A stretch of 64,000 nucleotides of DNA from Parelaphostrongylus tenuis (taxonomy: Eukaryota > Nematoda > Chromadorea > Rhabditida > Metastrongylidae): positions 1-64,000 of the forward strand of contig JAHQIW010006249.1 of NCBI GenBank assembly GCA_019055375.1, read 5' to 3'. Below, piece by piece: positions 18,758 to 29,735 of the stretch. Each line of letters begins with the position of its first letter. Position 1 is the stretch's first letter. The notes below the pieces were generated by a model. It was not told the DNA's origin. It searched no databases and was given only the letters and a program-made list of their open reading frames with translations. The position numbers and the translations under genes were made by a program.

Positions 18758-19730
18758 ATAGGCAGTGCCCATTGGGAAAACTATTCTACAACCTCTATTT
18801 GAAAATTCACGAAGCTGTAATAGCTAGAAGAAACTTATCTCTCACCCTCAGCACGCATCATTTGTCTTACCGTTTTATTAGCTTAGGCTTCTATTTTTAT
18901 TTTGTACTGCCAAATGAACTCGCTATGAAGCCTAAGGGAAGGAGCGCGCTACGTTATCTTCTGTTCGCTCTTTCAGCGCTCTAGGAACAACTTTTCGAAA
19001 AATAGACTTAGCTCCAGAATCACCTAGATTTACGATGTCAATTAGTTCCTGAAACTTTTAATATACCTCATAATTAATAGTTGAGCCAACACGTCATGTG
19101 GTCTGTTAATAGGCACTTGTACAGCACGATACACGTGTTTCGACTTTGGGCGGCCTCGTCAGTCGGGCAGAACCTTTCGTCTTTGGCCAATCTTTCGTGG
19201 GTGCTCCAGTACCCCATTAAGAGTAGGCGACAACGAACGATTTATACGACTGCCCTCTAGTGAAAAATCATTAGATCTGCAGTATTGTATAATCGGTTGT
19301 TCTTGGCTGTCACACATGTATCGGGCTGTATAAGAGCCCATTAACAGACCACATGAAATGTTGGCTCAAATGAGTAATTATGAGATATATTGAAATTTGA
19401 GCGTGATCTCAAGAAAACGCTCGAAACGAACGGTGTAATACTGAAGTTTGTCGAAGAACCAATCAGAACCCTAGCTAGTTCGGTGTTGTATGTTGCGAAT
19501 GATACGAAATTCCATCGATGCGCCCATTCACGTACCCCAGCCGTACAAAAGCTTCGCGCCGAGTGTGAAACTCAACTCTAATTACGCTGCTACATGCACT
19601 TAAAGACCCTCTTGAGTGAACAAGCAAATCCTTGAAACCGCCAAGAGTTGCATTATCGAATGAGCCCTGAAGAATAAACAAACAGCGAAGAAGGCCTGCA
19701 ATAACTGATTTGTATTGAACATCACTACTC
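18758..19730. repeat. T-block right part, shared with 30475-31740 and 51720-52780
   Basis: Conserved non-coding sequence including the TGAGCCAACACG...TGTGGTCTGTTAATAGGCACTTGTACA motif and the segment ending in GAACAT before the FB element. It contains a TGAGCCA-family foldback at about 19080-19400. No gene recognised. Confidence 0.65.
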
Positions 19731-20170
19731 ATGATTTCTAATGTTTCTACTTCATTTTCTGCAGTCTTATAATGTCTCCATCACACCTAAGAGAATTGAG
19801 TGGTGAGCAAAAATTCTACCCTAGGCGAGGGTTGAACCCATGCTTCACCCATACATACCCCATAAAAGCGTTAGGAGTCATGAGTATTACGTATCACAAT
19901 AGCTATCAGCTTAACTGAGTTTATAATGTGATATTGCTTACCCGACAAACTTGTTATAGATTGGAGCGTGATAACAATGTTAGGGGCACTGGAGAATGAG
20001 TGGTGGTGAAACGATGCCTTTGTGGTGTAGTGGTAGCACGCGCTTTTGCTATGGGTGAAAAGCTGGTTCGACTCCCGTCCGAGGTCGCGTTTTTGCTCAC
20101 CACTCAGATCTTTTAGGTATGTATGAAACATCAATAACAATGTGTAAAATGCAATTAGAACACTAGAAGT
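19731..20170. mobile_element. foldback element with tRNA-like core (FB)
   Basis: Left end ATGATTTCTAATGTTTC...GAGTGGTGAGCAAAAA and right end TTTTTGCTCACCACTCAGAT...CTAGAAGT are inverted repeats of ~80 bp. The right arm carries a complete tRNA-like unit and the left arm a reversed tRNA 3' half (GGGTTGAACCC at 19828-19838). A central inverted TACATACCCCATAAA...GTATTACGTATCACAATAGC region is conserved in the 28.7, 31.8 and 52.9 kb copies. Confidence 0.7.
20018..20087 (+). ncRNA. tRNA-like sequence of FB element
   Basis: A box TGGTGTAGTGG fits the consensus and B box GGTTCGACTCC is exact. D stem GTG/CAC pairs. The anticodon arm is abnormal: the region between the boxes (GCGCTTTTGCTATGGGTGAAAAGC) folds as one hairpin. 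Probably a Pol III-transcribable repeat, not a decoding tRNA. Confidence 0.5.
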
Positions 20171-20297
20171 CTCTAAGTCTTAATGATGATATTACGTTGT
20201 GTTGAAGTCAAGATAGTTTTAAAGATTTCAAGCCATAATCATGGAACGTGAAAGGTAGGGACTCAAACATACATGCTTCTAGCGCAAAAATTATCCT

Positions 20298-20372
20298 GTG
20301 ATGTGTGTTTATCATGTCTGCTTCACACGAAAAGGTCTCCGGTTCACTCCCGCCCAAGGCCTGATTTTGCAC
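20298..20372 (+). pseudogene. tRNA-Val-like pseudogene
   Basis: CCTGTGATGTGTGTTTATCATGTCTGCTTCACACGAAAAGG keeps a CAC loop but has lost the anticodon 3' stem; B box GGTTCACTCCC. Same pseudogene at 53333-53406. Confidence 0.65.
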
Positions 20373-20501
20373 TGTTCATTGAACGAACTTTCATGAGAAC
20401 TTTCTTAGCTTAGTTAGGCTTTTACATTGCTGGTCAGATTTCGACATGCGCCTGAGGAACGAAACTCGAAACATTGTTTTTGGTAGACCGCTACATGTTG
20501 G

Positions 20502-20573
20502 GGTTCTGTGATGTAGTGGTTATCACGTTTGCTTCACACGCAGAAGGCCGACGGTTCGATCACGACCAGGACC
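20502..20573 (+). pseudogene. tRNA-Val(CAC), degenerate T arm
   Basis: Acceptor GGTTCTG/CAGGACC pairs with one G-U and the anticodon loop is TTCACAC. The anticodon stem is TTTGC/GCAGA (one G-U), but T arm GACGG-TTCGATC-ACGAC has unpaired positions. The paralogue at 53545-53617 is more decayed. Borderline between a weak gene and a pseudogene. Confidence 0.6.
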
Positions 20574-20929
20574 TGGTCTTGCAATGCCGATTTAGGAAAA
20601 TTGTACTGTAACCTCTATTTGAGAATTTAGGTGTTTTTACACCACACAGCGGAGGCATTACTAAATGATGGAATATTGTTGAAAAGACGTTTATAAGGCT
20701 TTTCTTCTATAAAAACAGTACCCGTGTGTCCTAAAAAACAATGTTTGAATGAGGAGACCATATCCTCGCAAAAAAGTATGAGTTTCAAACTTTTGTTGAA
20801 CAATTTTTGCTAATTTAACTCATGTTTTTGTTAATCATTCGAGGGCTTGAGAGACGCAGATGTTGGCACATAGTTTGATTCTGAAAAGGCCTTCAGTGTA
20901 CTCTCCGACAAGTGAAAAGAAGATAATTC

Positions 20930-21245
20930 CGAAAAAAAGAATGTTTTCAGCCTAAACGAGGTTGGTACGCCAGGGCTATACACCGGTGTTTCGGAGCAGT
21001 CTTTTTTTCTTGGAATTATTTTGAATGTTTATCACGAGGTTTTGAAAACAGTCGATCATATGGATTACTTTTGGTCTACCAGCCGAAATCCATCGACTGA
21101 ACAGTGGTGGACCAGTATCATCGTACACTATGCCATCACCACATACTCCTCCTTGCTACAATGCAGGGCTTAATGTGGGGCGCGGGTCACTGATGAGGAG
21201 GCCCGAAACCTCCGAAACACCGGTGTATGGCCCTGGCGTACCAAC
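20930..21245. mobile_element. ribozyme-bearing element, copy 2
   Basis: Same layout as 16532-17139 but shorter: a truncated minus-oriented unit (20935-20999) followed by a full plus-oriented unit (about 21010-21245). Diverged at many positions, yet ribozyme stems are kept. It sits exactly at the left edge of the first M segment, replacing ~50 bases present in the other two M copies. Confidence 0.75.
21184..21233 (+). ncRNA. type I hammerhead ribozyme, copy 2
   Basis: Stem I GGGTCA (21184-21189) with TGGCCC (21228-21233) pairs using one G-U. Core CTGATGA is at 21190-21196. Stem II GGAGG/CCTCC closes a different, longer loop (CCCGAAA). GAAA is at 21214-21217. Stem III ACACC/GGTGT follows, and GTA ends at 21227. 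The loop has drifted while stems and core are intact, as expected for a structure under selection. Confidence 0.85.
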
Positions 21246-22129
21246 CTGACTTTGATTCTAGAAAAGTTTCATCTCTACGGAATCATGGATATTTATCGAA
21301 GAGACGTATTTTTAGCACAACGAATGCCAAGGTGTCCCAAAAATCCTCACTTTTCAATTCATAGCTACATCCCTAGGAGAAGAGCGTTCCACGCTCAATC
21401 TATATTTGTATTGCTTGCCTCTTAAGAATGTACCTCAAGAATACACATTCTACTACAAGCAGTCGAATGTGCAAAACTGGCGATCTAGTGATTTATTACA
21501 CTTGACAGCACATGTAAGTTATACGTCGTCAACTACTCTATGTAAGGGTATGCAGACCCCGAGAGGACTGGCTATAACGAAGGGTACTGCTCAACTGACG
21601 AGGTTGTCAAGGCCAAAACAAAACATGTGTATTGGGCTCTACAAATGTCCATAAAAGGCCACAGGACATGTTGGCTCCAAAAATAATCATCATCCTACAA
21701 TATATAACCTCTAAGAGCAACTTATACGAAGAAGACTTTGGTATGTATTCAGAGAAGGCCTCAATAGCTTTTGCATTTATTAATTCGAGAACTAAATGCC
21801 ATAGAACAGATATTTTTTCTAACTCAGGCCCCTCATTTCCTTTATTCAGCAATCAATAGCTAGTACAATCAGAATCGCTAGCAGCAAATTATTAGATCGT
21901 TCCATAAGTGCTGGCATTAAAGCACTAAACACCAAATTTATTAAGAAGTAATTAGAACTTCATGATTTTTATATCATTCAACTGTATATTTCCTTGCGAA
22001 CATTTTCGCACACCGTGCATATAGTTGATTTGAGATGTAGCTGTCTTGAGAACGAATTCGCCTGATACTCATGCATAAATGACGCGCACAGAGAAAATGT
22101 TAGTGAAACGGTGTGCAAAATCAATGGTG

Positions 22130-22332
22130 CTTCCTAAGGACGGCACGAGCTCGACTGATTTTCCAGATTGTCCTCTCCAGCTTTGAAACTCGTGAATCAC
22201 TTCCAAGCCTTCGTTTCTGCAACCGCATCATCGCCCCAAGCTCCATAAATCCTTCGCCTCGTCACTGGCATTTCCCTCTACGCGCCATTCATGCATGAGT
22301 AGCAAGCAAATTTATCTCCAAGACAGTTCCAT
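22130..22332 (-). pseudogene. mariner transposase N-terminal fragment (M copy 1)
   Basis: Minus-strand remnant of the HTH region, aligned with the more open copy at 45204-45422. Frame broken. Confidence 0.55.
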
Positions 22333-23639
22333 CGTAAAGAATTATAGTCAAGTTGCATACCAAAATGTTCGCTAGAAAATGGGCAGTTAGACTGTACCAA
22401 AACCATGCGATTTTAGCTATTGAAAAAAAGTGGTTTTCACTATTTTAGTGCCGAGACTTATGGTACGACCTAATATCTTTATTTCGGTTAACATTTTATC
22501 TTGCATAGAATTTGTACTTTTGACAATCTACAGTTACTAGACCTTTGGTAGTCACTGGATAGGCTGAGTTTTATAGTACTAGGTTTAGCTTCTGGAAATG
22601 CTTTCTCAGGGCACAGTACCAACGAGGGGTAGTTCCTCAACTTCTAGCTACTTAAGCCCATTGTTTGAAGTTCAGAGAAGGATTTGTTGACAGTTATATA
22701 GCAAGGTTCATATAATGAGAGCACATCTTCGTCATGAAAGGATAACATATCACTAAGCAGATTTCAATAGGTAGTTTTAGTGAGAAAAGCGCTTCTGAGT
22801 CTTAACAAGTCATATTTAGTTGTCGGAAAGCGTCATGCTCAAGGATTGAAGATATTTTCGGCTTTACACATTCTTGCCACCTATTTAATAAAAGGAGATC
22901 TTTTTCTCTCATTTGCCTTTCTTCTAAACGCTACACATATTTGCCTATATTTTACTCCCAGACATTGAGCATGTACAGTTTGGAAAAGTTGATTTGTTTA
23001 ATTAATCTGAGACTACGTCGCCTCGAGCATAATTAGCCGTGATTAAAGAGCATGGTAAGATTACGGGTGATGGCATCTTTGACACTCACCGATTATCTCT
23101 TCAGCAACGTTTTCTTAAGGAGATTGAGCGCAATACATTGCGCTGTTGGATGGAGTTGTGGAAGTTTTGCCTCTTTGGAGCCAGGGAAGGTCAAAATGAA
23201 TCGCGGTTTCTCAGTCGACCACTTTCCGAAGATGCATCTTGGAAAACTGTGAACGTCAAGTATCGAATAGTAAAAAATGTGGATTACGTCTTCTGTGAAA
23301 GTGCAAAGTCTAATGTCGCATTTTTGTGACGGTCGAAACCTTTCATTCAAGATTTTATACAGGCATACTTCTTCACACAATTTGTTCGATTAGTAGCTCT
23401 GCAATAGTCTGCAAAAATTGGTCCGAGAATGTGTTTGCACCTGCGTGCACCATTGTTGGATGTAACAATAGAGTAAAATCGGTCACAAATGTTGGCTTGG
23501 AAAGAAAGTTTTTGGGCACTTGCAAAAAGTTGAACATTTATACATAAATTCCCAACATGAACAGTAAATACTATTCAGTTCACGAGATCGACTATTTATT
23601 AACTTCTGCATGCTTCAATAATTAATAATTTCCTTCTTG

Positions 23640-23860
23640 AGCCAAACATCAGGTGTTATAGTATTCTTCATTCAACAGCTGACGTTTCGGCTGTTCGCCT
23701 TCTTCAGTGCCTCGAAAGGTCAAATTGTCTGCAATCCAATCAGTCAAACACCTCCAATACTTCTCTAGAAAAAAAAATCACCAGACCTAAATTTCAATCG
23801 CATCAAGCGCAAAATCAACTCTCAACATACTCACCGCTTTTTATATGTGTTCCACTGAAT
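23640..23860 (-). repeat. intron-containing repeat (M copy 1)
   Basis: On the minus strand: CATTCAGTGGAACACATATAAAAAGCG, then GTGAGTATG, ~120 bp, TTTCGAG, then GCACTGAAGAAGGCGAACAGCCGAAACG. The GTGAGT...AG interval corresponds exactly to what is missing from the insertion at 44114. The segment after it resembles a hammerhead core (CTGAAGA...GAAAC). Confidence 0.65.
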
Positions 23861-23929
23861 GACTCGAGTGGAGACCACCGGAAGGAGATCACATAGGCTC
23901 ATAATGCACTTTACCCATCAAAACAACTA

Positions 23930-24311
23930 TTCTTCAGAATGAAGACTATCTTTTTTCACAACTTTCTGCCATCGTTTCGTCAAGTTTTGAATCTGGTCGA
24001 AGTACCATTGCTTCGAATTCGAATCAAAGAGCTCTTACGTGCTTCTTCAACTTTATTCAATGATTCAAATCGGCGATCCTTCAAAAAGTGCTACATTCGG
24101 GTCGGAAAAGGCTATAGTCGAATGGAGCGCAATCTGAACCGTAGACGGGATGCGGCAGAACCGCGACTCCGTCCAGTTCATTAAACTTTGGTTTTTTGGC
24201 ACTGTGTGGTCTGAAATTTTCTCGCTGCAGCAAAACGCGCTTTCGGTTGCCCAAAGCCAAGTACTTCTCCTTTGGCTTGTCGTAGACTGGACATGGCGGA
24301 GGTTGTGACAA
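23930..24311 (-). pseudogene. mariner transposase C-terminal fragment (M copy 1)
   Basis: Minus-strand frame contains NFRPHSAKKPKFNELDG, VAVLPHPVYGSDCAPFDY and LFRPE. This is the catalytic-domain end of mariner transposases around the third acidic residue (usual form HPPYSPDLAPSDY). Further on, with frame breaks, KVEEAR- and WQKV-like C-terminal words follow. The usual Pro-Asp-x-Ala is now Ser-Asp-Cys-Ala. Inactive. It lies 5' of the N-terminal fragment on the same strand, so the two cannot be one intact element. Confidence 0.7.
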
Positions 24312-25048
24312 AGTGAAGATGAAGACGAGTAATATCTAGGCCTTCGAAAAGGAAAACCTTACGTAGGAAACTGTACTATTCCCATAATATGCATGGGAGT
24401 ATCTCATGCTTATTGGAGTGCTCTAGAACTTTCATTCCAATGCAGTCACTTCGCAGCAATAGGCTGACTCTTTGTTAGCATTACGTCCACAAGAACGAAC
24501 CCCTTCTAATCTTTTCTCAAAGGATAGGGTTCTGAGCGACTGCCTTGAGCACTCACCAGTTATCTCGCATCTTCGAAACTATATTCAACATCGCTTGACT
24601 CACTATGAAAGAACGAGCATCTGAGATGAGTTCAGTGTTTTTTATGGTAATATTGGGTCCGTCATTATGCAGAAGAAAACTTGCTCATGTAGTTGTGGAG
24701 ATTGATTTCCATCAGAAGCGGGTAACGAATTTCTGCTTTCATGTACTGATACGTGGCCGCAACGAACTACAAATGTTCGCATTTTGAGCTATTTGAAGAG
24801 TAGAAGCTAAACGAGGTACAAAAAATCATCTCAAGGGCATAATGAACTGAAAAGAAATGAGTAGACCATGCGCATTTAGTGCGCATAAAAGGCAACACAT
24901 GTCACAGTAAAAAAAAGTTGACAGCAAAGCATAAATGGATATATAAGAAATTAATACCCATTAGACAATATAGCAAAGTCTCTCATGCAACACTGTAGAA
25001 AAACTCAATTGTATTTTTTTTTTTGCTTTATTGATCCGTCCTTGTAGT

Positions 25049-25302
25049 GTTTTTTTTTTTGCTGTGCGGATCTCAGCACCGCTAGCATTGAATTTGATGT
25101 TTCGCCTTTATCTTGAACGTCGTAGAATTTAGGTTGAGTTAGTCTCCTTGCAATCTCGAGGAAAGCGTGGCTGTAGCGTTCCATAAGGAGTCGCTGTTGA
25201 CTGCCGGAGAGAGTTGAGGCAGGAGGGAGGGGGGGGGGATGGTGGAGCTCGGTTCCACGCGCACCAGACGAGCATCACAACCACTCGACCACGGCGTCCT
25301 CA
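25049..25302 (-). mobile_element. tRNA-derived SINE, copy 2
   Basis: Minus-strand start GAGGACGCCGTGGTCGAGTGG (A box with one change), T-arm-like GTGGAACCGAGCTCCAC, tail A run at 25050-25062. Carried within the M segment. Confidence 0.7.
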
Positions 25303-25802
25303 ACTGTATTCGTGGTCGAAAACTCGACATAATTTGACAAATTATTCTAAACCTTTCATGAGGTCTGATATGACCTCTATTGCTAGACGTAGTCGAAGGC
25401 CGAAACATTCCTCTACCACTAGAGGTGCCATAGCACACCTTATAAAAGGCCCAAAACATTCTATCACACTATATTGAATTGTTAAGCGAGGTCTCCAAAA
25501 GGTCGATTGAAAGGTACTGACCAAAATCTATAGAGAGCTATATATGAAGAGGCATTCCACGCATTGTGGAGTCTATTTCAACAGATAAACTCCTGGTTTA
25601 TAATTCTTGTTGCCATTGTTCCTACTACGAATAGTCTTATTGAATGCTCTTTAGCGAAATCCCCATTTTTAGTGGCTACAAAACCGCCTTTAGTAGCGAT
25701 AAGTCTGAATGTCATAGTGAAACTACATCATTGTGTTGATAACGAGCCCCGACTGCTGCGTTAAAGTTTAACGAGGCGCTGCTTGACATATCAAGGCCAT
25801 AG

Positions 25803-26057
25803 TTCAACCTGGCGACTTCAGCGGACCCTAACTGGGCGTGTCCGAGAAAGATGAACCTTCTTTGCTCCGATTAGCCGCCGACTACACTACTACTTTTCGC
25901 TACAAGACGGCACGCGAATCAGTCCAAAGCTTAGCTGCTCGTATTGCAACGGAAAGTAGTACTCTAGTCGGTAAGCAATCGGGACAGAGGAGGTGGAGTC
26001 GTTCCCCACGCTGGCGGAAATGCCCATTCTGGATTCGCGGAAGTCAACCGGATAAGA
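25803..26057. mobile_element. TTAA MITE, CGCGGACCCA family, copy 2
   Basis: Left GCGGACCCTAACTGGGCGTG and right CCATTCTGGATTCGCGGAAG are the family TIRs. The TTAA edges have decayed. Confidence 0.6.
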
Positions 26058-26221
26058 GCTGAAGAAGGCTATACCATAACCTCTATTCGAAAATTGATAA
26101 GCTTTCACATTTAAAGTCGAAGCTTAACATATTCACCAAAGACTTCAAACTATAATCGTCGAACAGTGGGTATGGGCGGCTGTTCAAAAATTATTGCTTC
26201 TGACGGAGCATTGTCTGCTGA

Positions 26222-26293
26222 GGCCCTGTGGTGTAGTGGTTATCACGTCTGCTTCACACGCAGAAGGTCGCCGGTTCGATTCCGGCCAGGACC
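26222..26293 (+). tRNA. tRNA-Val(CAC), one acceptor mismatch
   Basis: Identical to the consensus except GGCCCTG at the 5' end (C-A mismatch at the third acceptor pair) and TTCGATT in the T loop, whose stem remains GCCGG/CCGGC. TTATTTT follows. Could still be transcribed; function doubtful. Confidence 0.75.
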
Positions 26294-26466
26294 TTATTTT
26301 GGTCTCCTTTATAGAACAACTGCCATGAAAAATGCAAAAAATCAAAACATTTTCACTTTGCGGGTCACATTTTGATATTTGCTCTGGAGACTTTGAAGCA
26401 AAACTGTGAAACGGTGCTAGTATAGCAGAAACTCAAAAATAACGTCTTTTGGCGAAACACTAGTAA

Positions 26467-26538
26467 TGGCGGTTTCATGGTGTAGAGGTTACAAATCTGC
26501 TTACAAAAGGTCGCCGATTCGATCTCGGCCAGGACCTA
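26467..26538 (+). pseudogene. tRNA-Val-like pseudogene
   Basis: GGCGGTTTCATGGTGTAGAGG..., B-box-like GATTCGATCTC, 3' end CCAGGACC. Block equivalent of 15857. Confidence 0.65.
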
Positions 26539-26714
26539 GTTCTGCTCTGTTCATTGAATAAAAGGACTTAAAAACTTTCGTAGCATGATCAGAACGTTTT
26601 TACATTACAGGTTGAATTCCGACGATCGCACGAGGGAGTTTGTAGAGGAACCGCAGAGCGATGGAAGTACGGAAGCAATTCAAAATCACCGCTTCATGCG
26701 ATCCTCCGTACGTT

Positions 26715-26792
26715 GGGGACCCTTGGTGAAGTGATTATCATGTCTGTTTTACATGGAGAGGGTCGCCAATTTGATCCAGGGGCGAACATGGT
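26715..26792 (+). pseudogene. tRNA-Val-like pseudogene
   Basis: GGGACCCTTGGTGAAGTGATTATCATGTCTGTTTTAC; B box changed to AATTTGATCCA. Block equivalent of 16107. Confidence 0.6.
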
Positions 26793-27942
26793 TTTGCAGT
26801 GCTCATTAAGGAATAATATACGGCAACCTCTAATCGGAAATTTAAAAAGTTTACTGCAAGTCGATTATGACAATGCGTTTTTGAACTCATTGGGAAAAAG
26901 ACTATCTTAGCTTTTCCACGAACTTTCAGAGACCATTAAATAGCTTAATTTTCGGCGAATCCAACACTGTGCTCGTTTTCTAAAGGACCCCGACACTGTG
27001 CTTGATCTCTAAAAGAACCTTCTTGGCGTGCTTTAGCAGCAAAAATAAAATCAAGATTCACCCTGCTGCGCATAGTCGAGCGTATTCACGCTCTTCAATT
27101 CGAAATTCTTTCTCCAAGTTTTTTGTTTTGAATTTTTAGTCGCCGCTATATTTCTACTCCTCCATGATTTTCCTTCAATTCTAATACGTAAATCTCGGAA
27201 TTTTCTATGAGACAGAGAAAAATTTTGAAACAAATAGCGAAAACCGCGCCTTCCGGGGCGGTTTTGAGATCTCCGCGCGCAGTGCATTCAAGAGATGCGC
27301 GATAATGCTGGCCGAATGTGAAAGATAAAATTTATCTGGCTGCTACAGCGCAACAGCAAGGCCTGTCCAGAAATCAAACACACTTTCAAATCGCCGAAGT
27401 TCGGGCTATTGATAGATTCCTAATTGTTCAAGAGAAAAGCAGTGTCCAGCGCAAAACGCTTCGCGTGTGAAATTTAATGTCATTCTTACTGCTACAACGC
27501 ACAAAAAGTGTAATTTCGGAAAAAAAGCGCAGTGTTCGGATTACTGAGATTTGGACTGTCGAATGACCACTGAAATCCTGCAAAAAATGCGGAAAAGACC
27601 CTGCTTCTGAAAAGTGGAAAATTGTCTCGAGGTAACGGGAAAGCACTAAGTTATCACGACAGTTTGTTCAATGAACACTGCCAAACCATGGCCTCCTGCC
27701 GGGATGGAACCGACGGTCTTTAGCATGTCAAACAGAAGATAATAACCATTACATCATGGTATCACCATAATCGGTGCTTCGCCAAAACACTCATTCTTCA
27801 GTTCCTGATTTACTACCATCATTCCACAATTTCGCTTCAAAGTCTCCGCGGCAGATGTCGAAATCTGAATTGCAGCATGTAGACGTTCTTATTTTGATGT
27901 AACAAGTTCCATGGAGGTTTGTCCAATGAAAAGGCAAAACGA

Positions 27943-28014
27943 GGTCCTGGCCGGGATCGAACCGGCGACCTTCTGCGTGTGAAGCAGACGTGATAACCAC
28001 TACACCACAGGACC
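27943..28014 (-). tRNA. tRNA-Val(CAC)
   Basis: Exact consensus cloverleaf on the minus strand, anticodon loop TTCACAC, followed on that strand by CTCGTTTTGC. T-block equivalent of the 18030 gene. Confidence 0.88.
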
Positions 28015-28362
28015 GTTGGTGAATTCTGGACAGAAACCGTGATTCCTTAGTTTCCACTATACTTCCATTATTTGACGATCTTTTCTGCATTTCTAAAATA
28101 AAGCGTTTAGCAATTTCTATAAACGGAGAAAAAATTCCCAAATGAATGACGAAACTCTCGCCCTTTCGAAGCAGCCTTGAAGTCGCCGCGCGCGGCACGA
28201 TTATTAGACGCACGATAGTCGGCGCCGAACATGAAAGATAATGTTCTTTTGACTGCTACAGCTTTCTAAAATTTCGAAACAAAGGTTTTAATGAAAAGTA
28301 AAGCAATGAATGTTTAGCAGCGATTGAAATATCACCGATGTTGGCGATACGATGTTCGCTGG

Positions 28363-28434
28363 GGTCTTGTGGTGTAGTGGTTATCACGTCTGCTTTACAC
28401 GCAGAAGGCCGCCGGTTCGATCCCGGCCAGGACC
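28363..28434 (+). tRNA. tRNA-Val(TAC)
   Basis: Acceptor GGTCTTG/CAGGACC pairs with one G-U. Anticodon loop TTTACAC, T arm perfect, TTTT 6 bases downstream. Block equivalent of the 18442 gene. Confidence 0.85.
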
Positions 28435-28605
28435 TGATTTTGCTCTTTTCTCTGAACAAACAGCTATGAAATTCTTTACAGTGAAGAATTTGACAGGCAC
28501 GTCAGATTTCGACTTTTGCTTCCAGGACGTTGAGCAAAACCGTAAGGCGGTGGAAGTATAGCGGTAACACAAAAATCACCGCTCTTGGCGAACCAATGCA
28601 CGTTC

Positions 28606-28653
28606 GGCCTTTGTGGTGTAGTGGTTGTGACGTCTGCTCTACGCGCAGAAGGC
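28606..28653 (+). pseudogene. tRNA-Val-like pseudogene, cut by FB insertion
   Basis: CCTTTGTGGTGTAGTGGTTGTGACGTCTGCTCTACGCGCAGAAGG stops where the FB element begins (CTCATGATTTC). The T arm is absent. It marks the recombination or insertion point between a T block and an FB element. Confidence 0.65.
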
Positions 28654-29220
28654 TCATGATTTCTAATGTTTCTATTCATTTTTTGCAGTCGTATGATGTT
28701 CCAATTACACCCAAGAGAAATGAGTGGTGAGCGAAAATTCTACCTCAGGCGAGGTTGAACCCACGCTTCACCCATACGCACCCCATAAAAGTATTAGGAA
28801 TCATGAGTATTATATATCACAATGGCTATCAGCTTAACTGGGTTTATAAAGCGATACTGCTTACCCGACAAACTTGTTATATCGCAATAATTCAAAAGTT
28901 CGACTTTCTATAAACCTCGGCACAATTAATTTCTACGACTAAATAACCAACCTCGCGTCAATTAATCAAGATAAGTTTTCTCGATTTTCATATAAACTTG
29001 TTATAGATTGGTGCGTGATAGCAATAGTAGAGACACTGGAGAATGAGTGGTGGTGAAACGGTGAGTTTGCAGTGAGTGGTAGCACGCGCTTCCAGTATGG
29101 GTGAAACGCGGGTTCGACTCCCGTCAGAGGTTGTGTTCTTGTTCACCACTCAGTTCTCTTAGGTATGTATGAAACATCAATAACAATGTGAAAAATGCAA
29201 TTAAAACATTGAAAGTTTCT
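28654..29220. mobile_element. foldback element with tRNA-like core (FB), enlarged
   Basis: Family termini at both ends and the tRNA-like unit at about 29063-29132 (A box decayed to TTGCAGTGAGTGG, B box GGTTCGACTCC). It is ~120 bp longer than its relatives because of AT-rich extra sequence at about 28880-28995, flanked by two copies of AACTTGTTATA (28870 and 28996), consistent with an insertion inside the element. Confidence 0.65.
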
Positions 29221-29299
29221 TAGGCGTAATAATAATGCTACGTTGTGTAGAAGTCAAGATAGTCACTAAAGATTTCAAACCATAATCTGGAACGTGGAA

Positions 29300-29735
29300 G
29301 GCTAAAACGGAAATTTTGGGACAGAAGCGAAGTGTTCGAATCACTGAGATTTGTGCTGTCGAATGACCACTGAAATTCTGCAAAAAGTGCGAAAAAGACC
29401 CTGCTCTCCAAAGATCGAAAATTGTCTCGAGGTAACGGGAAAGCATCAAGTTATCTCGGCAGTTTGTTCAGTGAACGCTGCCAAACCATGGCCTCTTACC
29501 AGTATGGAACCGACGATCTTTAGCATGTCAAACAGAAGATAATAACCATTACATCATGGTATCTCCATTATCTATGTTTCGGCAAAATCAGTCATTCCTG
29601 AGTTTTTACTTTACTTCCACAATATCACTTCAACGTCTCCGCGGCTGATGTCGAAATCTGACCGTAGCGTGTAGATGTTCTTATTTCGGTATAAAAAGTT
29701 CCATGAAGGTTTGTTCAATGAAGAGAGCAAAACGA
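29300..29735. repeat. T-block spacer, truncated copy
   Basis: Begins abruptly at a point equivalent to 17590 in the first T block, so this third T block lacks the leading plus-strand tRNA-Val(CAC) and its two pseudogenes. Confidence 0.65.

Larger units (their letters stand above)
21250..26221 (+). repeat. M segment, copy 1 of 3 (~5 kb)
   Basis: Collinear with 44310-49301 and 53990-58956. All three begin with ATCATGGATATTTA(T/C)CGA(A/G), pass the same mariner fragments, intron-containing repeat, SINE and TTAA MITE, and end at a plus-strand tRNA-Val(CAC). Stretches not listed separately (21250-22100, 22400-23600, 24400-25040, 25310-25800) hold no gene I can recognise. Confidence 0.85.

Noticed and set aside
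23640..23720. Calling the ACGTTTCGGC...GCCTTCTTCAG motif a full hammerhead in M copy 1
   Set aside because: In this unspliced copy the bases upstream of the core do not pair with those after GTC, so stem I is lacking; only the spliced form at 44143 can form it.
25139..25459. Frames with WxSGCDAR- and LPSRLQGDSLN-like words shared by four sites
   Set aside because: They are readings of the tRNA-derived SINE; frames differ between copies and none is conserved.
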